Counted from the stretch's first letter, positions 36,178 to 45,218 are shown. The stretch: DNA of 64,000 bases from Dehalobacter sp. 12DCB1 (GCF_004343605.1 NZ_POSF01000018.1:124001-188000); one strand, 5' to 3'. The notes: generated by a model not told the origin, from the sequence alone. Program-made: numbers and translations.

Positions 36178-37098
36178 TTAGGAAGCAGCGGAGCTGCCTC
36201 TTTTCTTAGTTTTTCTTTGCGTTATTTTATTTCTGTTAAGATATAGTTCGTCAAGGTATTCCGCAAATTTTGTTCCAAGATTTGGCGACTCCAACGCAAA
36301 CTCTACTGTAGCCTTTAGGTAACCCAATTTGTCGCCTGCATCGTAGCGTTTACCCTCAAACAGGCAGGCATAGAGCTGTTCATCCCTGCTTTGTGCTTTC
36401 AACGCATCAGTAAGTTGAATTTCTCCTCCCGCTCCTACTTTAATACTTTCTAAGTATTTGAATATGGTAGGATTAATGATATATCTGCCCATGATAGCCA
36501 ATCTGGAAGGAGCTTTGGTCGGAATTGGTTTTTCCACAAGATTTTTCACGCGCCAGATGTTGCCCTGGTGGTCCAACGGATCAATAATCCCATATTTGTT
36601 AACTTCACTCTCTGGTACTTCCTGAATCCCGATCACACTGGAAGAAGTCTTTTCGGCTATATCCATGAGTTGTTGGGTTGCCGGTGTTTCCGATTTAATA
36701 ATATCATCACCTAGAAGAACTGCAAACGGTTCCTGTCCTACAAATGACTTTGCGCAATAAATGGCATGTCCGAGGCCAAGTGGTTCGTTCTGGCGGATAT
36801 AATGGATATTTGCCATATAAGAAAGATTCTTTATTTTCTCAAGCAGGTCAAGCTGGCCGTTCTTTTTTAGATGAGCTTCAAGCTCAGGTGAACGGTCATA
36901 GTAGTCGACGATGGGCCACTTGCCCCTGCCAGTAATAATTAAAATATCTTTGATACCTGAGGCTATAGCTTCATCTACAATGTATTGAATCGTCGGCTTA
37001 TCAACAATCGGCAGCATCTCTTTCGGCAAGGACTTCGTTGCAGGCAGAAATCTCGTTCCAAGACCTGCTGCAGGTATTACGGCTTTCGTAACTTTCAT
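36178..37098 (-). CDS. galU: UTP-glucose-1-phosphate uridylyltransferase
   Basis: 306 aa. Makes UDP-glucose for cell-surface glycans. Seen: KAVIPAAGLGTRFLPATKSLPKE signature at the start (I quote the core AAGLGTRFLPATKSLPKEM), IVDKPTIQYIVDEA, FAVLLGDDI and the late LVEKP and GAGGEIQLTDA motifs. Start moved to MKVTKAV: GGAGG lies 7 bases upstream, and the extra 30 codons of the longer frame do not resemble the family. Basic tail TQRKTKKRGSSAAS. Lies 86 bases downstream of the peroxiredoxin. Confidence 0.95.
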   Translation of the reverse strand: MKVTKAVIPAAGLGTRFLPATKSLPKEMLPIVDKPTIQYIVDEAIASGIKDILIITGRGKWPIVDYYDRSPELEAHLKKNGQLDLLEKIKNLSYMANIHYIRQNEPLGLGHAIYCAKSFVGQEPFAVLLGDDIIKSETPATQQLMDIAEKTSSSVIGIQEVPESEVNKYGIIDPLDHQGNIWRVKNLVEKPIPTKAPSRLAIMGRYIINPTIFKYLESIKVGAGGEIQLTDALKAQSRDEQLYACLFEGKRYDAGDKLGYLKATVEFALESPNLGTKFAEYLDELYLNRNKITQRKTKKRGSSAAS

Positions 37099-37184
37099 TG
37101 GAGACCTCCAAAAAAATTTTATATCATCCACCACCGGCCAAGAACTATGTTTTCCCGTCTTTTCCGGTGGCTGCAAGGCCTTCA

Positions 37185-38060
37185 TCATTTACTTTTTTCG
37201 CGTCTGAAACAGAGGAACCAGTCCAGACAATATTGATCTTCCGTCTGATTCTCCATTCTCTCTTTTGCGGTACCGCAGGAACCGGCCGTAGGTACGATGA
37301 CATCCTGTCCCGGTCGCCAGTTCGCAGGCGTCGCAACCTGGTCCGCATCTGCTTTTTGCAGCGCGATAATGATTCGTTTTATTTCATCAAAGTTTCTTCC
37401 GGTGGAAAGCGGATAATACTGGATTGTCCGGATCGTTCCCTTCGGATCAATCACAAAGACAGCTCTTACCGCCTGAGTCGTGGACTGGCCGGGCTGGATC
37501 ATCCCGTATTTTTTAGCCACTTCCATCTTGATATCCTCAATCAGCGGAAACTTCACTTCAACATTTTTCATGCCGTTCCATTCAAGTTCCTGGATTTTTC
37601 TGAGCCAGGCGATATGTGCATAAAGGGAATCGACCGACAAACCGACGAGCGAAGTGTTCAACGCTTTGAATTCTTCTTCCATCGTAGCAAAGGTCATAAA
37701 TTCAGTTGTACAGACCGGGGTAAAATCTGCCGGATGAGAGAAAAGGATGACCCACTTGCCGTAATAGTCTTCCGGGAAACTGATATTGCCCTGTGTCGTC
37801 ACTGCTTTAAAAGACGGCGCCTTGTCCCCTATTAAAGGCATTCTGAAAGCTTGTTCAACTTCCATGATATAGTCCTCCTTCGTTTTCAGAACCTCAGCCC
37901 TCTCCTTGACTTCTTTATAGGCTTCACCGGCCTTGTCTTTGAGGGCTTCCGCTTTCTCCTTTACTTCTTCGAAGGTATCTTCTGCCTTGCCCTTAAAATC
38001 TGTGGTTTTCTCCTTGACTTCATCGATCAGCTTGCCGATTTTGTCCTTGATCCCATCCAT
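37185..38060 (-). CDS. Peroxiredoxin (Prx6-like) with helical N-terminal extension
   Basis: 291 aa. Reduces peroxides through a Cys thiol. Seen: residues 1-62 are a charged amphipathic helix with repeated KEK/KDKAGEAYKEVKE units, like LEA or apolipoprotein-type sequences; the catalytic domain starts at residue 66 (MEVEQAFRMPLIG) and has the peroxidatic Cys in SHPADFTPVCTTEF, the Arg in NWRPGQDV region, and a C-terminal extension with Cys in TAGSCGTAKERM and YCLDWFLCF, as in archaeal-type 1-Cys/2-Cys enzymes. Start at MDGIKDK is supported by AAGGAGG 7 bases upstream. A second ribosome site precedes the catalytic domain inside the frame, so two products are possible. Confidence 0.88.
   Translation of the reverse strand: MDGIKDKIGKLIDEVKEKTTDFKGKAEDTFEEVKEKAEALKDKAGEAYKEVKERAEVLKTKEDYIMEVEQAFRMPLIGDKAPSFKAVTTQGNISFPEDYYGKWVILFSHPADFTPVCTTEFMTFATMEEEFKALNTSLVGLSVDSLYAHIAWLRKIQELEWNGMKNVEVKFPLIEDIKMEVAKKYGMIQPGQSTTQAVRAVFVIDPKGTIRTIQYYPLSTGRNFDEIKRIIIALQKADADQVATPANWRPGQDVIVPTAGSCGTAKERMENQTEDQYCLDWFLCFRREKSK
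37863..37879 (-). promoter_or_regulatory. Internal ribosome site and start inside the peroxiredoxin gene
   Basis: AGGAGG followed by 8 bases and ATG (37865-37863) within the same frame. Translation from here would yield a normal 226-aa peroxiredoxin beginning MEVEQAFRMPLIG without the helical extension. Confidence 0.6.
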
Positions 38061-38283
38061 AGAAAAAACCTCCTTAACGTCGTTTTTTAATCCAAGGATA
38101 CGCCGAATCATCCGTTGCTTAGAATATTGAATTATTTTCCTTAAAGTATATTCAGCACTAAAATGTTACTTCCTCTATGATCTTCAAAAATTTTCCTAAA
38201 TATTTGAAAAAATATGACGATATATTAATTACCCGTTTGATTATTGCATCTTATAGTTTGTTTTATATAAGGAGAATAGGGAT

Positions 38284-39699
38284 ATGAAACAAGACCGGGG
38301 ATGGTTAGAAACGACTTTCGAATCGATCAGTGACGCTGTTATCTTGACGGATATACAAGGCAATATACAATTATTAAGTCAGAAGGCCGAATTGCTTACC
38401 GGCTGGACGAACGAAGAAGCGCTTCACAAACCGCTGACCGAAGTATTTCAGCTTTTGAACGCAGATACCCATGAAGTACTTGGCGACAATCTGCTGAGTG
38501 TGCTTAAAACAGGCAAAAATGTTGTATTTGCCAAAAATGCTGTCTTGCTCTCTAAAACGGGTCAAAAGCGTCCGGTCAAGAGTAAGTCCAAACCGGTGAA
38601 GGATAAAGAAAACCATATCCAGGGTATCGTACTTGTATTTAAAGAACTGGCCAGAAAAAACAAAAAACTTGCCAAAACTGAATCATTAAGCTTTCACGAT
38701 CCGCTTACTGGCTTATACAACCGTAAGTTTTTTGAGGAAGAATTTAAAAGACTGAATACCGAAAGAAATCTACCGATCTCTCTAGCCATCATTGACGTCG
38801 ATTACCTGGACGAGGTAAAGAAAGCCTTCGGCAATGCCGAAGGAGACAACCTAATCAAAAGAGTCGCTGAAGTTATTAAACAGGAATGCCGTGTTGACGA
38901 TATTGTTGCCAGAGTCAGTGAAAATGAATTTATGATCTTGCTGCCAAAGACTAACTCCAAACAGGCCGATATTCTTGTAAACCGGATTAATGACTTGGTA
39001 AATAAAGAAAAATTAGACGCGCTGGACCTTCCCATATGTACCGGCTGTGATACAATAAAAAAGAAAGAAAATGAAATTGCTCTCGTCTATAAGGAAGCTG
39101 TAGAGAAAACTAAGAGCACAGCCAAAAACAGACCGGCTAATGCTTTAATCGAAATCATCATGGAAACTCTGTACCATAAGAATGATATGGAAGAAAAAGA
39201 ATCCGCTCAGGTAAGTGAGTTTTGTGCCGAAATCGGTCAAACCCTGGAATTGAGCGAGAAAAACATTGAAAATCTTGAGATAATTGGACTCATCAGAAAC
39301 ATTGGCAAGGTCAGTCTCGACAGCAGGATTCTTCACAAACCGGACAAGCTGACTGATTCTGAGATGGCGGAAATTAAGCGTCATCCGGAGCTCGGCCATG
39401 AAATCCTCAGCACAATGAATGAATATGCACATCTCTCGGATTACGTCTTGGCTCATCATGAACGATGGGACGGGAAGGGATATCCCAAAGGTCTGAAAGG
39501 TGAAGAGATTCCTTTGGAAGCCAGAATCGTGGCGATTGCCGATGCTTATAATGCGATGACCAGCAGCCGGCCTTATCGAAAAGCTATGGACGAGAGATCT
39601 GCTGCAGAAGAAATCCTGAGAAATGCCGGAACCCAGTTTGATCCTCATCTGGCCAAAGTCTTTATCGAAAAAGTGCTTGGGAAAGAACATGTAGAATAG
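38284..39699 (+). CDS. PAS / degenerate GGDEF / degenerate HD-GYP protein
   Basis: 471 aa, soluble. Seen: PAS domain (about 10-115) with ISDAVILTDIQGNIQLL; GGDEF domain from SLSFHDPLTGLYNRKFFEEE, where the active loop reads VSENEF instead of GGDEF; HD-GYP domain in which the HD dyad position reads LIRNIGKVSL instead of HDIGK, while AHHERWDGKGYPKGLKGEEI (GYP part) is intact. Known: without GGDEF no cyclase activity, and without the HD dyad metal binding and phosphodiesterase activity are unlikely. Inferred: a nucleotide sensor or scaffold rather than an enzyme. Divergent from the peroxiredoxin gene. Confidence 0.88.
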   Translation: MKQDRGWLETTFESISDAVILTDIQGNIQLLSQKAELLTGWTNEEALHKPLTEVFQLLNADTHEVLGDNLLSVLKTGKNVVFAKNAVLLSKTGQKRPVKSKSKPVKDKENHIQGIVLVFKELARKNKKLAKTESLSFHDPLTGLYNRKFFEEEFKRLNTERNLPISLAIIDVDYLDEVKKAFGNAEGDNLIKRVAEVIKQECRVDDIVARVSENEFMILLPKTNSKQADILVNRINDLVNKEKLDALDLPICTGCDTIKKKENEIALVYKEAVEKTKSTAKNRPANALIEIIMETLYHKNDMEEKESAQVSEFCAEIGQTLELSEKNIENLEIIGLIRNIGKVSLDSRILHKPDKLTDSEMAEIKRHPELGHEILSTMNEYAHLSDYVLAHHERWDGKGYPKGLKGEEIPLEARIVAIADAYNAMTSSRPYRKAMDERSAAEEILRNAGTQFDPHLAKVFIEKVLGKEHVE

Positions 39700-39740
39700 G
39701 TAGCTGAATATCTATCTAAAACAGGATGGGTTTAGGACCG

Positions 39741-40709
39741 ATGAAAAAAAAATATTGGATACTGTTATGGATCATCTTTATATTTATCACGCTTGCCGGG
39801 GTAAAGTGGACCCTAGTAAACAGTGGAGCTAACCAGAATAATTCGGTCCCCTCGGCAACGGATTATTTTGATGTTTCTTCTGATAATTCAGCGGACAATT
39901 CTTCCGATACCCTCTCTGATACTTCAGACATGACTGACAATACCGACAGAGATGCCACTGATACAGCTGGTCAATCTAACTCATCAGGTTCTCCTTCCGA
40001 CAATCCATCGACCACGTCCGAACCTTTAACAGATTCGTCATTTTCTGATCAGGCGGCTATCTTTTATGTCCCGCATCCGGATGATGAGGTTTTAAACATG
40101 GGAGCTGCTGTTCTGGAAGCGCAAAATCACTATCAGCCTGTCGTCCTGGTACTTTTGACCAAAGGTGCAGCAAGCGGCGCATTTAAAGAAGTTAACGACC
40201 GGCTCGCGGCATATGCCCTTCCACCTATCACGCCTGCTGAATTCACAGAAGCGCGCGTGCGGGATTTCTATGAATCAACCAGATACCTCGGCATCCAGAC
40301 GGATAACATTTATGTCTATGACCTTCCAGATGGTCAGGTGACTCCGGCCTCGGTCCGCGAAATTATCCTGACTTTTGAAGCTAAGTATCCGCAAGCGCTT
40401 CATCAAGCGATGTCCCCCGGCGATACCCACCCGGATCATGCAGCTGGAGGTACCGCACTTCATGAGCTTCAGAATGAAAACCTCATATCCTCGTGCCGCT
40501 ATATTATTTCCCGGCCGCTCTGGGATCTCTATCCGGCGGCAAATATAACGAGATCCGTCTCCCAGGAAAACATGATCCAATATCAGAACGCCCTGAATGC
40601 TTATTACGTCTGGAACCCGGATGCTGGACGCTACAGTACCGGTATCCTATCAACGAGCTACAATTTCGGCCTAGCCCAAAAAATTTTAGAAGCCCACTGG
40701 ACTTGGTAG
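39741..40709 (+). CDS. Membrane-anchored PIG-L family deacetylase
   Basis: 322 aa. Seen: an N-terminal signal anchor (KKKYWILLWIIFIFITLAG), a low-complexity Ser/Thr/Asp/Asn linker of about 75 residues (repeats like SDNSADNSSDT), and a PIG-L catalytic domain with HPDDEVLNMG (zinc ligands H, D) and a late SPGDTHPDHAAGG. Known: the family removes N-acetyl from GlcNAc-containing lipids, mycothiol or bacillithiol precursors. Linker plus anchor place the domain outside the cell. Start at the MKKKYW methionine; an upstream ATG at 39726 has no room for a ribosome site. Confidence 0.85.
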   Translation: MKKKYWILLWIIFIFITLAGVKWTLVNSGANQNNSVPSATDYFDVSSDNSADNSSDTLSDTSDMTDNTDRDATDTAGQSNSSGSPSDNPSTTSEPLTDSSFSDQAAIFYVPHPDDEVLNMGAAVLEAQNHYQPVVLVLLTKGAASGAFKEVNDRLAAYALPPITPAEFTEARVRDFYESTRYLGIQTDNIYVYDLPDGQVTPASVREIILTFEAKYPQALHQAMSPGDTHPDHAAGGTALHELQNENLISSCRYIISRPLWDLYPAANITRSVSQENMIQYQNALNAYYVWNPDAGRYSTGILSTSYNFGLAQKILEAHWTW

Positions 40710-40788
40710 CCAGTAATATCATTGACATGTAAATATATAATAGAAATGTATTAAAAATTATTACAAACTTCGATTAAAGGATAACGCT

Positions 40789-41895
40789 ATGAAAAGAATA
40801 ACGAACCGGATTAAAGCCCTTGATTTTGCGCGGGCTCTGTCCGTACTGCTTTTGTTCCTCACCTTTGTTCCGGAAGGGCCTCTCTACGGGGCCTATATTA
40901 CGCATGCTCCGTGGTTTGGTTATACCGCCATCGACTTTGCTTTTCCAGCCTTTGTGACACTTTCCGGAACCAGTATGGCGATTGCCTACCGCAAACATGT
41001 GCCATGGGGACGACTAATTAGAAGGTTTTTTGTGCTAATTATCATTGGCCTGATTTTTAATTCCCTGGTATCCTGGGAATTTCATCTTTCCGAGCTGCGC
41101 TTAACCGGAGTTCTTCAGGTTCTGGCTTTTACCGGAATTATGACAGCTCTGATCGCCAGAGTATCCGGGAAATGGTTCTGGCCATTCACCGCCGGACTAC
41201 TTATTCTGGCTGCCTATCTTGGCATTCTCTTATATACAAGCCAGTCTTTTCCGGACAGTTTACCTTCGCCGGACCATAATTTATCCGGAATGATTGATCC
41301 GTTTATTTTCACAAAGAGCCATCTTTATGTTCACGGCGATGCCGGATATGATCCGGAAGGAATATGTACGCTTTTTTCCGCAATTACCAGCACGCTTTTC
41401 GGTTATACGGCAGGTTTGTTTTTGAACAATAAAAACATTAGCCGAAATTTCTTGAAAATCCTGGCTCTGGCTGGTGTTCTTCTGCTGCTTACCCCGCTGC
41501 TGTCCAACTTTATCCCAATCGGCAAACGACTCTGGACACCGTCCTTTGTGACGCTGTCATCCGGTGCCACCATTCTTGTTTTGGCCTTTGCCCACTTGAT
41601 CTGGGACCCGCAGATCCCGGTTATCAGCAAGCTCCGGGCACCTGTCTACTGGGTGTTTGAGGCGATCGGCCGCAATGCGATCCTGCTGTATTTTGGTTCT
41701 TCGATGGTATTCTCGGTTATGCATCATATGATCCTGAAAATGAATGGGAATACCCTCTCGGTTTTTGAATTTTCTTATAACTGGGTGAAATCCTGGAGTA
41801 CCAACCCTCAGCTTGGCTTTATTGCGATTTATACCGGGCTCTGGGTCCTGCTGGCTGTCTTGCTGCACTGGCGTAAGCTTTATCTTACGGTGTGA
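40789..41895 (+). CDS. HGSNAT/DUF1624-like membrane acetyltransferase
   Basis: 368 aa, about ten membrane helices. Seen: RIKALDFARALSVLLLF and AWFGYTAIDFAFPAFVTLSGTS match the start of heparan-alpha-glucosaminide N-acetyltransferase-like proteins (DUF1624/DUF5009), with a His-containing loop. Known: HGSNAT uses cytosolic acetyl-CoA to N-acetylate terminal glucosamine on the other side of a membrane. It lies 79 bases after the PIG-L deacetylase on the same strand. Inferred: the two may set the acetylation of an exported amino-sugar polymer. Function untested; other acyl acceptors are possible. Confidence 0.75.
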   Translation: MKRITNRIKALDFARALSVLLLFLTFVPEGPLYGAYITHAPWFGYTAIDFAFPAFVTLSGTSMAIAYRKHVPWGRLIRRFFVLIIIGLIFNSLVSWEFHLSELRLTGVLQVLAFTGIMTALIARVSGKWFWPFTAGLLILAAYLGILLYTSQSFPDSLPSPDHNLSGMIDPFIFTKSHLYVHGDAGYDPEGICTLFSAITSTLFGYTAGLFLNNKNISRNFLKILALAGVLLLLTPLLSNFIPIGKRLWTPSFVTLSSGATILVLAFAHLIWDPQIPVISKLRAPVYWVFEAIGRNAILLYFGSSMVFSVMHHMILKMNGNTLSVFEFSYNWVKSWSTNPQLGFIAIYTGLWVLLAVLLHWRKLYLTV

Positions 41896-41945
41896 CTAAT
41901 CCCTGCTTAATCGGTTTTGTATTTTAATAAGAAAACTTAATCCGA

Positions 41946-42791
41946 TCACCATTTAACAGGAATAATGACCTTATTCAGATCGCTTCCGTCCTTCATGCTG
42001 GACTCGAATACTTCGAGCTGACCGCTTCCTGCTGCCGACGGCGTAAATGTCAGCGAGGCTTCGAAATCGCCTCGGCCTGGTGCCCCTGCTGCCGCCATTG
42101 TGTTGCCTTCTGCCAGAATATTACCTTGTGCATCCCTTAAGCGGTAGCTTACGACAGCTTCGAAGATTTGGGCATTTCCGGTGATCTTCAGTGGGCTCGT
42201 TATGGTTTGGCCGTCGACAGGAGCCGTAACCCAGATCGCCGGTTCATAGACCGAGCTGAGATCCCTGGCAAAGGGTTGCTCATAAAGACCGACGTGGCCC
42301 CACCAGTCCATGCCGTTTTCAGCCTTGCCGTTTACGATAAACTGAACTTTTTTGATCGTCGGGAACTCCGTCAGTGTATTGACAATGCTGGCAATTCCAA
42401 GCGTTTCGCCGCTGGCACCAACGTTCGCATGCAGCACCTCTTCGGAAAAATCAATGGTTGCCAAGCCGTTTTCAATATTAACTTCTAAAATTTTCGTGTC
42501 GGCGGGAAGTACCTTAAATGCGCCTGCCGTTACAGGGGTACCGTTAATTAGCTCCTCAAGAGCTGCCCGGGCAACACCTGCGCTTTTCGGGATCTCATGC
42601 ACCTCTCTGACCAGGTATGTTTCATTATTACTATCCTTTAGATAATAGACCGCTGCTTTCATCGTTCCAACAGCAGAGGGTTCAGGCTCAGGAGAAGGCT
42701 CCGGAGTTGGTCCTGTCTGCGACTGACACCCTGCCAGGCTCACTAAAGCCAAAAACATGAATGTAACGAAGAGATTCCTGATCACTTTCAT
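41946..42791 (-). CDS. GerMN-domain lipoprotein with C-terminal Gmad2 domain
   Basis: 281 aa. Seen: lipobox SLAGC (C22), a Pro/Glu/Ser linker PTPEPSPEPEPS, a GerMN (sporulation/germination) domain from about residue 43 to 165 with AALEELINGTP and TIDFSEEV, and an Ig-like Gmad2 domain from about 185 with PVDGQTITSPLKITGNAQIF. Known: this pair occurs in spore-formers and actinobacteria; it is thought to bind cell-wall or receptor components, without a defined activity. Convergent with the acetyltransferase gene. Confidence 0.85.
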   Translation of the reverse strand: MKVIRNLFVTFMFLALVSLAGCQSQTGPTPEPSPEPEPSAVGTMKAAVYYLKDSNNETYLVREVHEIPKSAGVARAALEELINGTPVTAGAFKVLPADTKILEVNIENGLATIDFSEEVLHANVGASGETLGIASIVNTLTEFPTIKKVQFIVNGKAENGMDWWGHVGLYEQPFARDLSSVYEPAIWVTAPVDGQTITSPLKITGNAQIFEAVVSYRLRDAQGNILAEGNTMAAAGAPGRGDFEASLTFTPSAAGSGQLEVFESSMKDGSDLNKVIIPVKW

Positions 42792-43005
42792 CGCGTATTT
42801 TCCTCCTTGTCGTTATTCTCGAGTAGCTTGCGGTTGTGAGGGTTAAAATATAGCTTTAGTCATATCTTAACACAAAATCCCAGAGCAATGAATATCTGAA
42901 AAATCGATCAATCCAAAGATTAGGCATAAGTAAACATTTTACATTTTCTATATATTTTAGACCTATTTTTAGATATACTAAAAGCATAAAGGGGGTTGTT
43001 AAAGT

Positions 43006-43305
43006 ATGAATGCAAGCGATGAAATGAAAAAATTCTTTCTGGCGGGAATTGGGGCAATAGCGACGACGGCCGAAAAAGCTAAGGAAGTCATTGATTCATT
43101 AATTGAAAAAGGTGAGCTTACCGTCGAACAAGGCAAAGTCATCAACGAGGAATTAAAACGCAACCTTTCTGAAAATCTACATCATCATTCTTCCGCCCGT
43201 CACATGGAGGATCTTCTGCAAAAGGTTAACACGCTCAATGAAGAAGAGCTCTCTGTACTCAAAGAAAAGCTCGCAGAGATGGAGAAAAAGAATGACCCAA
43301 ACTGA
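43006..43305 (+). CDS. Phasin-like helical protein
   Basis: 99 aa. Seen: EMKKFFLAGIGAIATTAEKAKEVIDSLIEKGELTVEQGK, of which the GIGAIATTAEKAKEVIDSL core is typical of small PhaF/phasin-like proteins; the C-terminal half is a coiled-coil of Glu/Leu/Lys heptads. No catalytic residues. Known: similar small proteins commonly precede UbiB/AarF genes in Clostridia. Its last 14 bases overlap the start of the UbiB gene, so the two are translationally coupled; an accessory role for UbiB is inferred. Confidence 0.75.
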   Translation: MNASDEMKKFFLAGIGAIATTAEKAKEVIDSLIEKGELTVEQGKVINEELKRNLSENLHHHSSARHMEDLLQKVNTLNEEELSVLKEKLAEMEKKNDPN

Positions 43306-44890
43306 GGTCAAACTATCATCCGCAGCCCGCTTAAAGGAAATGGTCACTGTGCTGAAACGCCATGGAATCATCCACGGCGTTTCTCCAGCCAAGCTAAAAT
43401 TCATCCTGGAAGACCTCGGCCCGACGTATGTCAAGCTCGGTCAGATTATGTCTATGCGCACAGATATGCTCCCGAAGAGTTACTGCAATGAACTGGCCGA
43501 GCTGCGGACCGATGTGAAGCCGATGATTTATGAAGAAGTGCTTCAGGTCATCGCCTCAGAATACGGTTTCGCCCCAGAGGAAGCTTTTCAGGAAATCGAC
43601 CCTGTGTGCATCGGCTCGGCATCGATTGCGCAGGTGCACAAAGCCGTGCTGAAAAACGGCAAAGTCGTCGTGCTGAAGGTGCAACGCCCCGGAATTTATC
43701 AAACGATGGAACGGGATATCCAACTGCTGAAAAAAGCAATCTCGCTGATCAAAGTCTTAAACATCAATGTCGGAGATATCGACTTTAGAATGTTTATCGA
43801 TGAAATGTGGGCGACTGCCCAGCAGGAAATGAACTTTATTGCCGAAGCAAACTATATCAAAGAATTTACCGACCTGAATACAGGTGTGAAGTATATTGCC
43901 TTTCCACTGATCGAACGTCAGCTGTGCACCCCGAGAGTACTTGTTATGGAATACATCGATGGCGTTCAAATCGATGATCTTGATAAGCTTCATGCACTTG
44001 GCTACGATCTAAATGAGATCGGAATAAAACTCGCCGAAAATTATGTCAAACAAATTGTCGATGACGGCTTGTTTCATGCGGATCCGCATCCGGGAAATAT
44101 CTTTATCCGAGACGGAAAAATCGTCTGGCTCGATTTAGGGATGGTTGGAAAAATCAATAATCATGACCGGCTGCTGTTGAAAAAAATCATCCTGGCTATC
44201 GTCCAGCATGATATTGAAGGATTAAAAGAAGTATTTCTATTACTCGATACGATCAAAGGCAGGGTAAACCACACCAGGCTCTATGAAGATATCGAAAGCT
44301 TGTTGGAGCGCTATGGTGATTTGGATCTGTCTGAGCTGCATTTTGGCCAGATCATGGAAGAAGTCAAGGAAGTTCTTAATTTCCATCAGATATCCCTACC
44401 GACAGGCTTCACGATACTTGGGCGCGGGGTCATTACGATCGAGGGAGTACTCGCCGTATGTTGTCCGAAAGTCAATTTCATTCAAATCATGGCCAATCAC
44501 GTTTCCGGAAAATTCCTAAGTGAGTTGGATGCAAGACAGGAATTGGTTTCTGCAGGGCTTTCTTTGTACGGTTTCACCAAAAACAGTCTGGAATTGCCGG
44601 TTCAGTTCGCCAACATCCTCAAAATGGCGATGAGAGGACAGGCCAAGATCAATATTGATCTGTCCAGTGCCGATGAACCCGTACGTCAGGCCGACATGAT
44701 TATGGACAAGCTCGTCTTGAGCATTCTCAGTGCGGCCTTCCTAATCGGGGCCAGTCTGGTCTGTATGACGAGCATCACGCCCCGGCTGCTTGGGATTCCG
44801 GTCATCAGCCTGATCGGCTATCTGATCGCACTTCTGATGGCAGGATGGCTAATGGCGAAAATTTTTTTCAAAAGACTGAAGAAAAAATAA
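43292..44890 (+). CDS. UbiB/AarF (ABC1) family atypical kinase
   Basis: 532 aa. Seen: PTYVKLGQIMSMRTDMLP (KxGQ motif), the Ala-rich loop IGSASIAQVHKAVLKNG with catalytic-type Lys in VVLKVQRPG, HADPHPGNIFI and the DLGMVG metal motif, then two C-terminal membrane helices (SAAFLIGASLVCM and SLIGYLIALLMAGWLMA). Known: UbiB proteins assist isoprenoid quinone synthesis or lipid movement by ATPase activity. This organism makes menaquinone, so a menaquinone-linked role is inferred. Start at MTQTEV with GGAG 7 bases upstream; a longer frame exists inside the upstream gene. Confidence 0.92.
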   Translation: MTQTEVKLSSAARLKEMVTVLKRHGIIHGVSPAKLKFILEDLGPTYVKLGQIMSMRTDMLPKSYCNELAELRTDVKPMIYEEVLQVIASEYGFAPEEAFQEIDPVCIGSASIAQVHKAVLKNGKVVVLKVQRPGIYQTMERDIQLLKKAISLIKVLNINVGDIDFRMFIDEMWATAQQEMNFIAEANYIKEFTDLNTGVKYIAFPLIERQLCTPRVLVMEYIDGVQIDDLDKLHALGYDLNEIGIKLAENYVKQIVDDGLFHADPHPGNIFIRDGKIVWLDLGMVGKINNHDRLLLKKIILAIVQHDIEGLKEVFLLLDTIKGRVNHTRLYEDIESLLERYGDLDLSELHFGQIMEEVKEVLNFHQISLPTGFTILGRGVITIEGVLAVCCPKVNFIQIMANHVSGKFLSELDARQELVSAGLSLYGFTKNSLELPVQFANILKMAMRGQAKINIDLSSADEPVRQADMIMDKLVLSILSAAFLIGASLVCMTSITPRLLGIPVISLIGYLIALLMAGWLMAKIFFKRLKKK

Positions 44891-44905
44891 TTGTCTATCC
44901 CATGG

Positions 44906-45205
44906 TCAGCAACATCCCCCGCTGCTGCCCCCTGAGCAGTCGCAGCTTGGTTCTGTCCCTGTAAGCCACCCCGTGATGACCGCCGAGGCGCAGCCCACGC
45001 CGGACTTGACATCGATCGCCTCAAACGGACAATTACGGGCGCAGGCGCCGCATTCCATGCAGAGATCTATATCCAGTATCTCTGCTTTTTTGCATTTTAA
45101 ACCCAGGACCTGATGCGGACAGACCTCGAGACATCTTCCGCAGCCGGTGCATTTCTCGTATTTAAGCGTAAGCGTTGAAACATTTTTTAGATAGCGGTGC
45201 TTCAT
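44906..45205 (-). CDS. hgcB: HgcB, ferredoxin partner of mercury methylation
   Basis: 99 aa. Reduces the corrinoid of HgcA. Seen: two 4Fe-4S motifs, C19-x2-C22-x2-C25-x3-C29 (CTGCGRCLEVCPHQ) and C49-x2-C52-x2-C55-x3-C59 (CMECGACARNCPFEA), the conserved lone Cys in KSGVGCA (C72), and a vicinal C-terminal Cys pair (C98-C99, ending SGGCC); all are HgcB hallmarks. Extra Cys at 38, 88 and 90. Starts 13 bases after hgcA stops, with GGGGG 8 bases before ATG. Convergent with the UbiB gene, the stops only 15 bases apart. Confidence 0.93.
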   Translation of the reverse strand: MKHRYLKNVSTLTLKYEKCTGCGRCLEVCPHQVLGLKCKKAEILDIDLCMECGACARNCPFEAIDVKSGVGCASAVITGWLTGTEPSCDCSGGSSGGCC

Positions 45206-45218
45206 ATAGGCTTCCCCC

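Noticed and set aside
37098-37835. 245-aa frame on the plus strand
   Set aside because: Antisense to the peroxiredoxin gene and starting at galU's start region; composition is that of a shadow frame.
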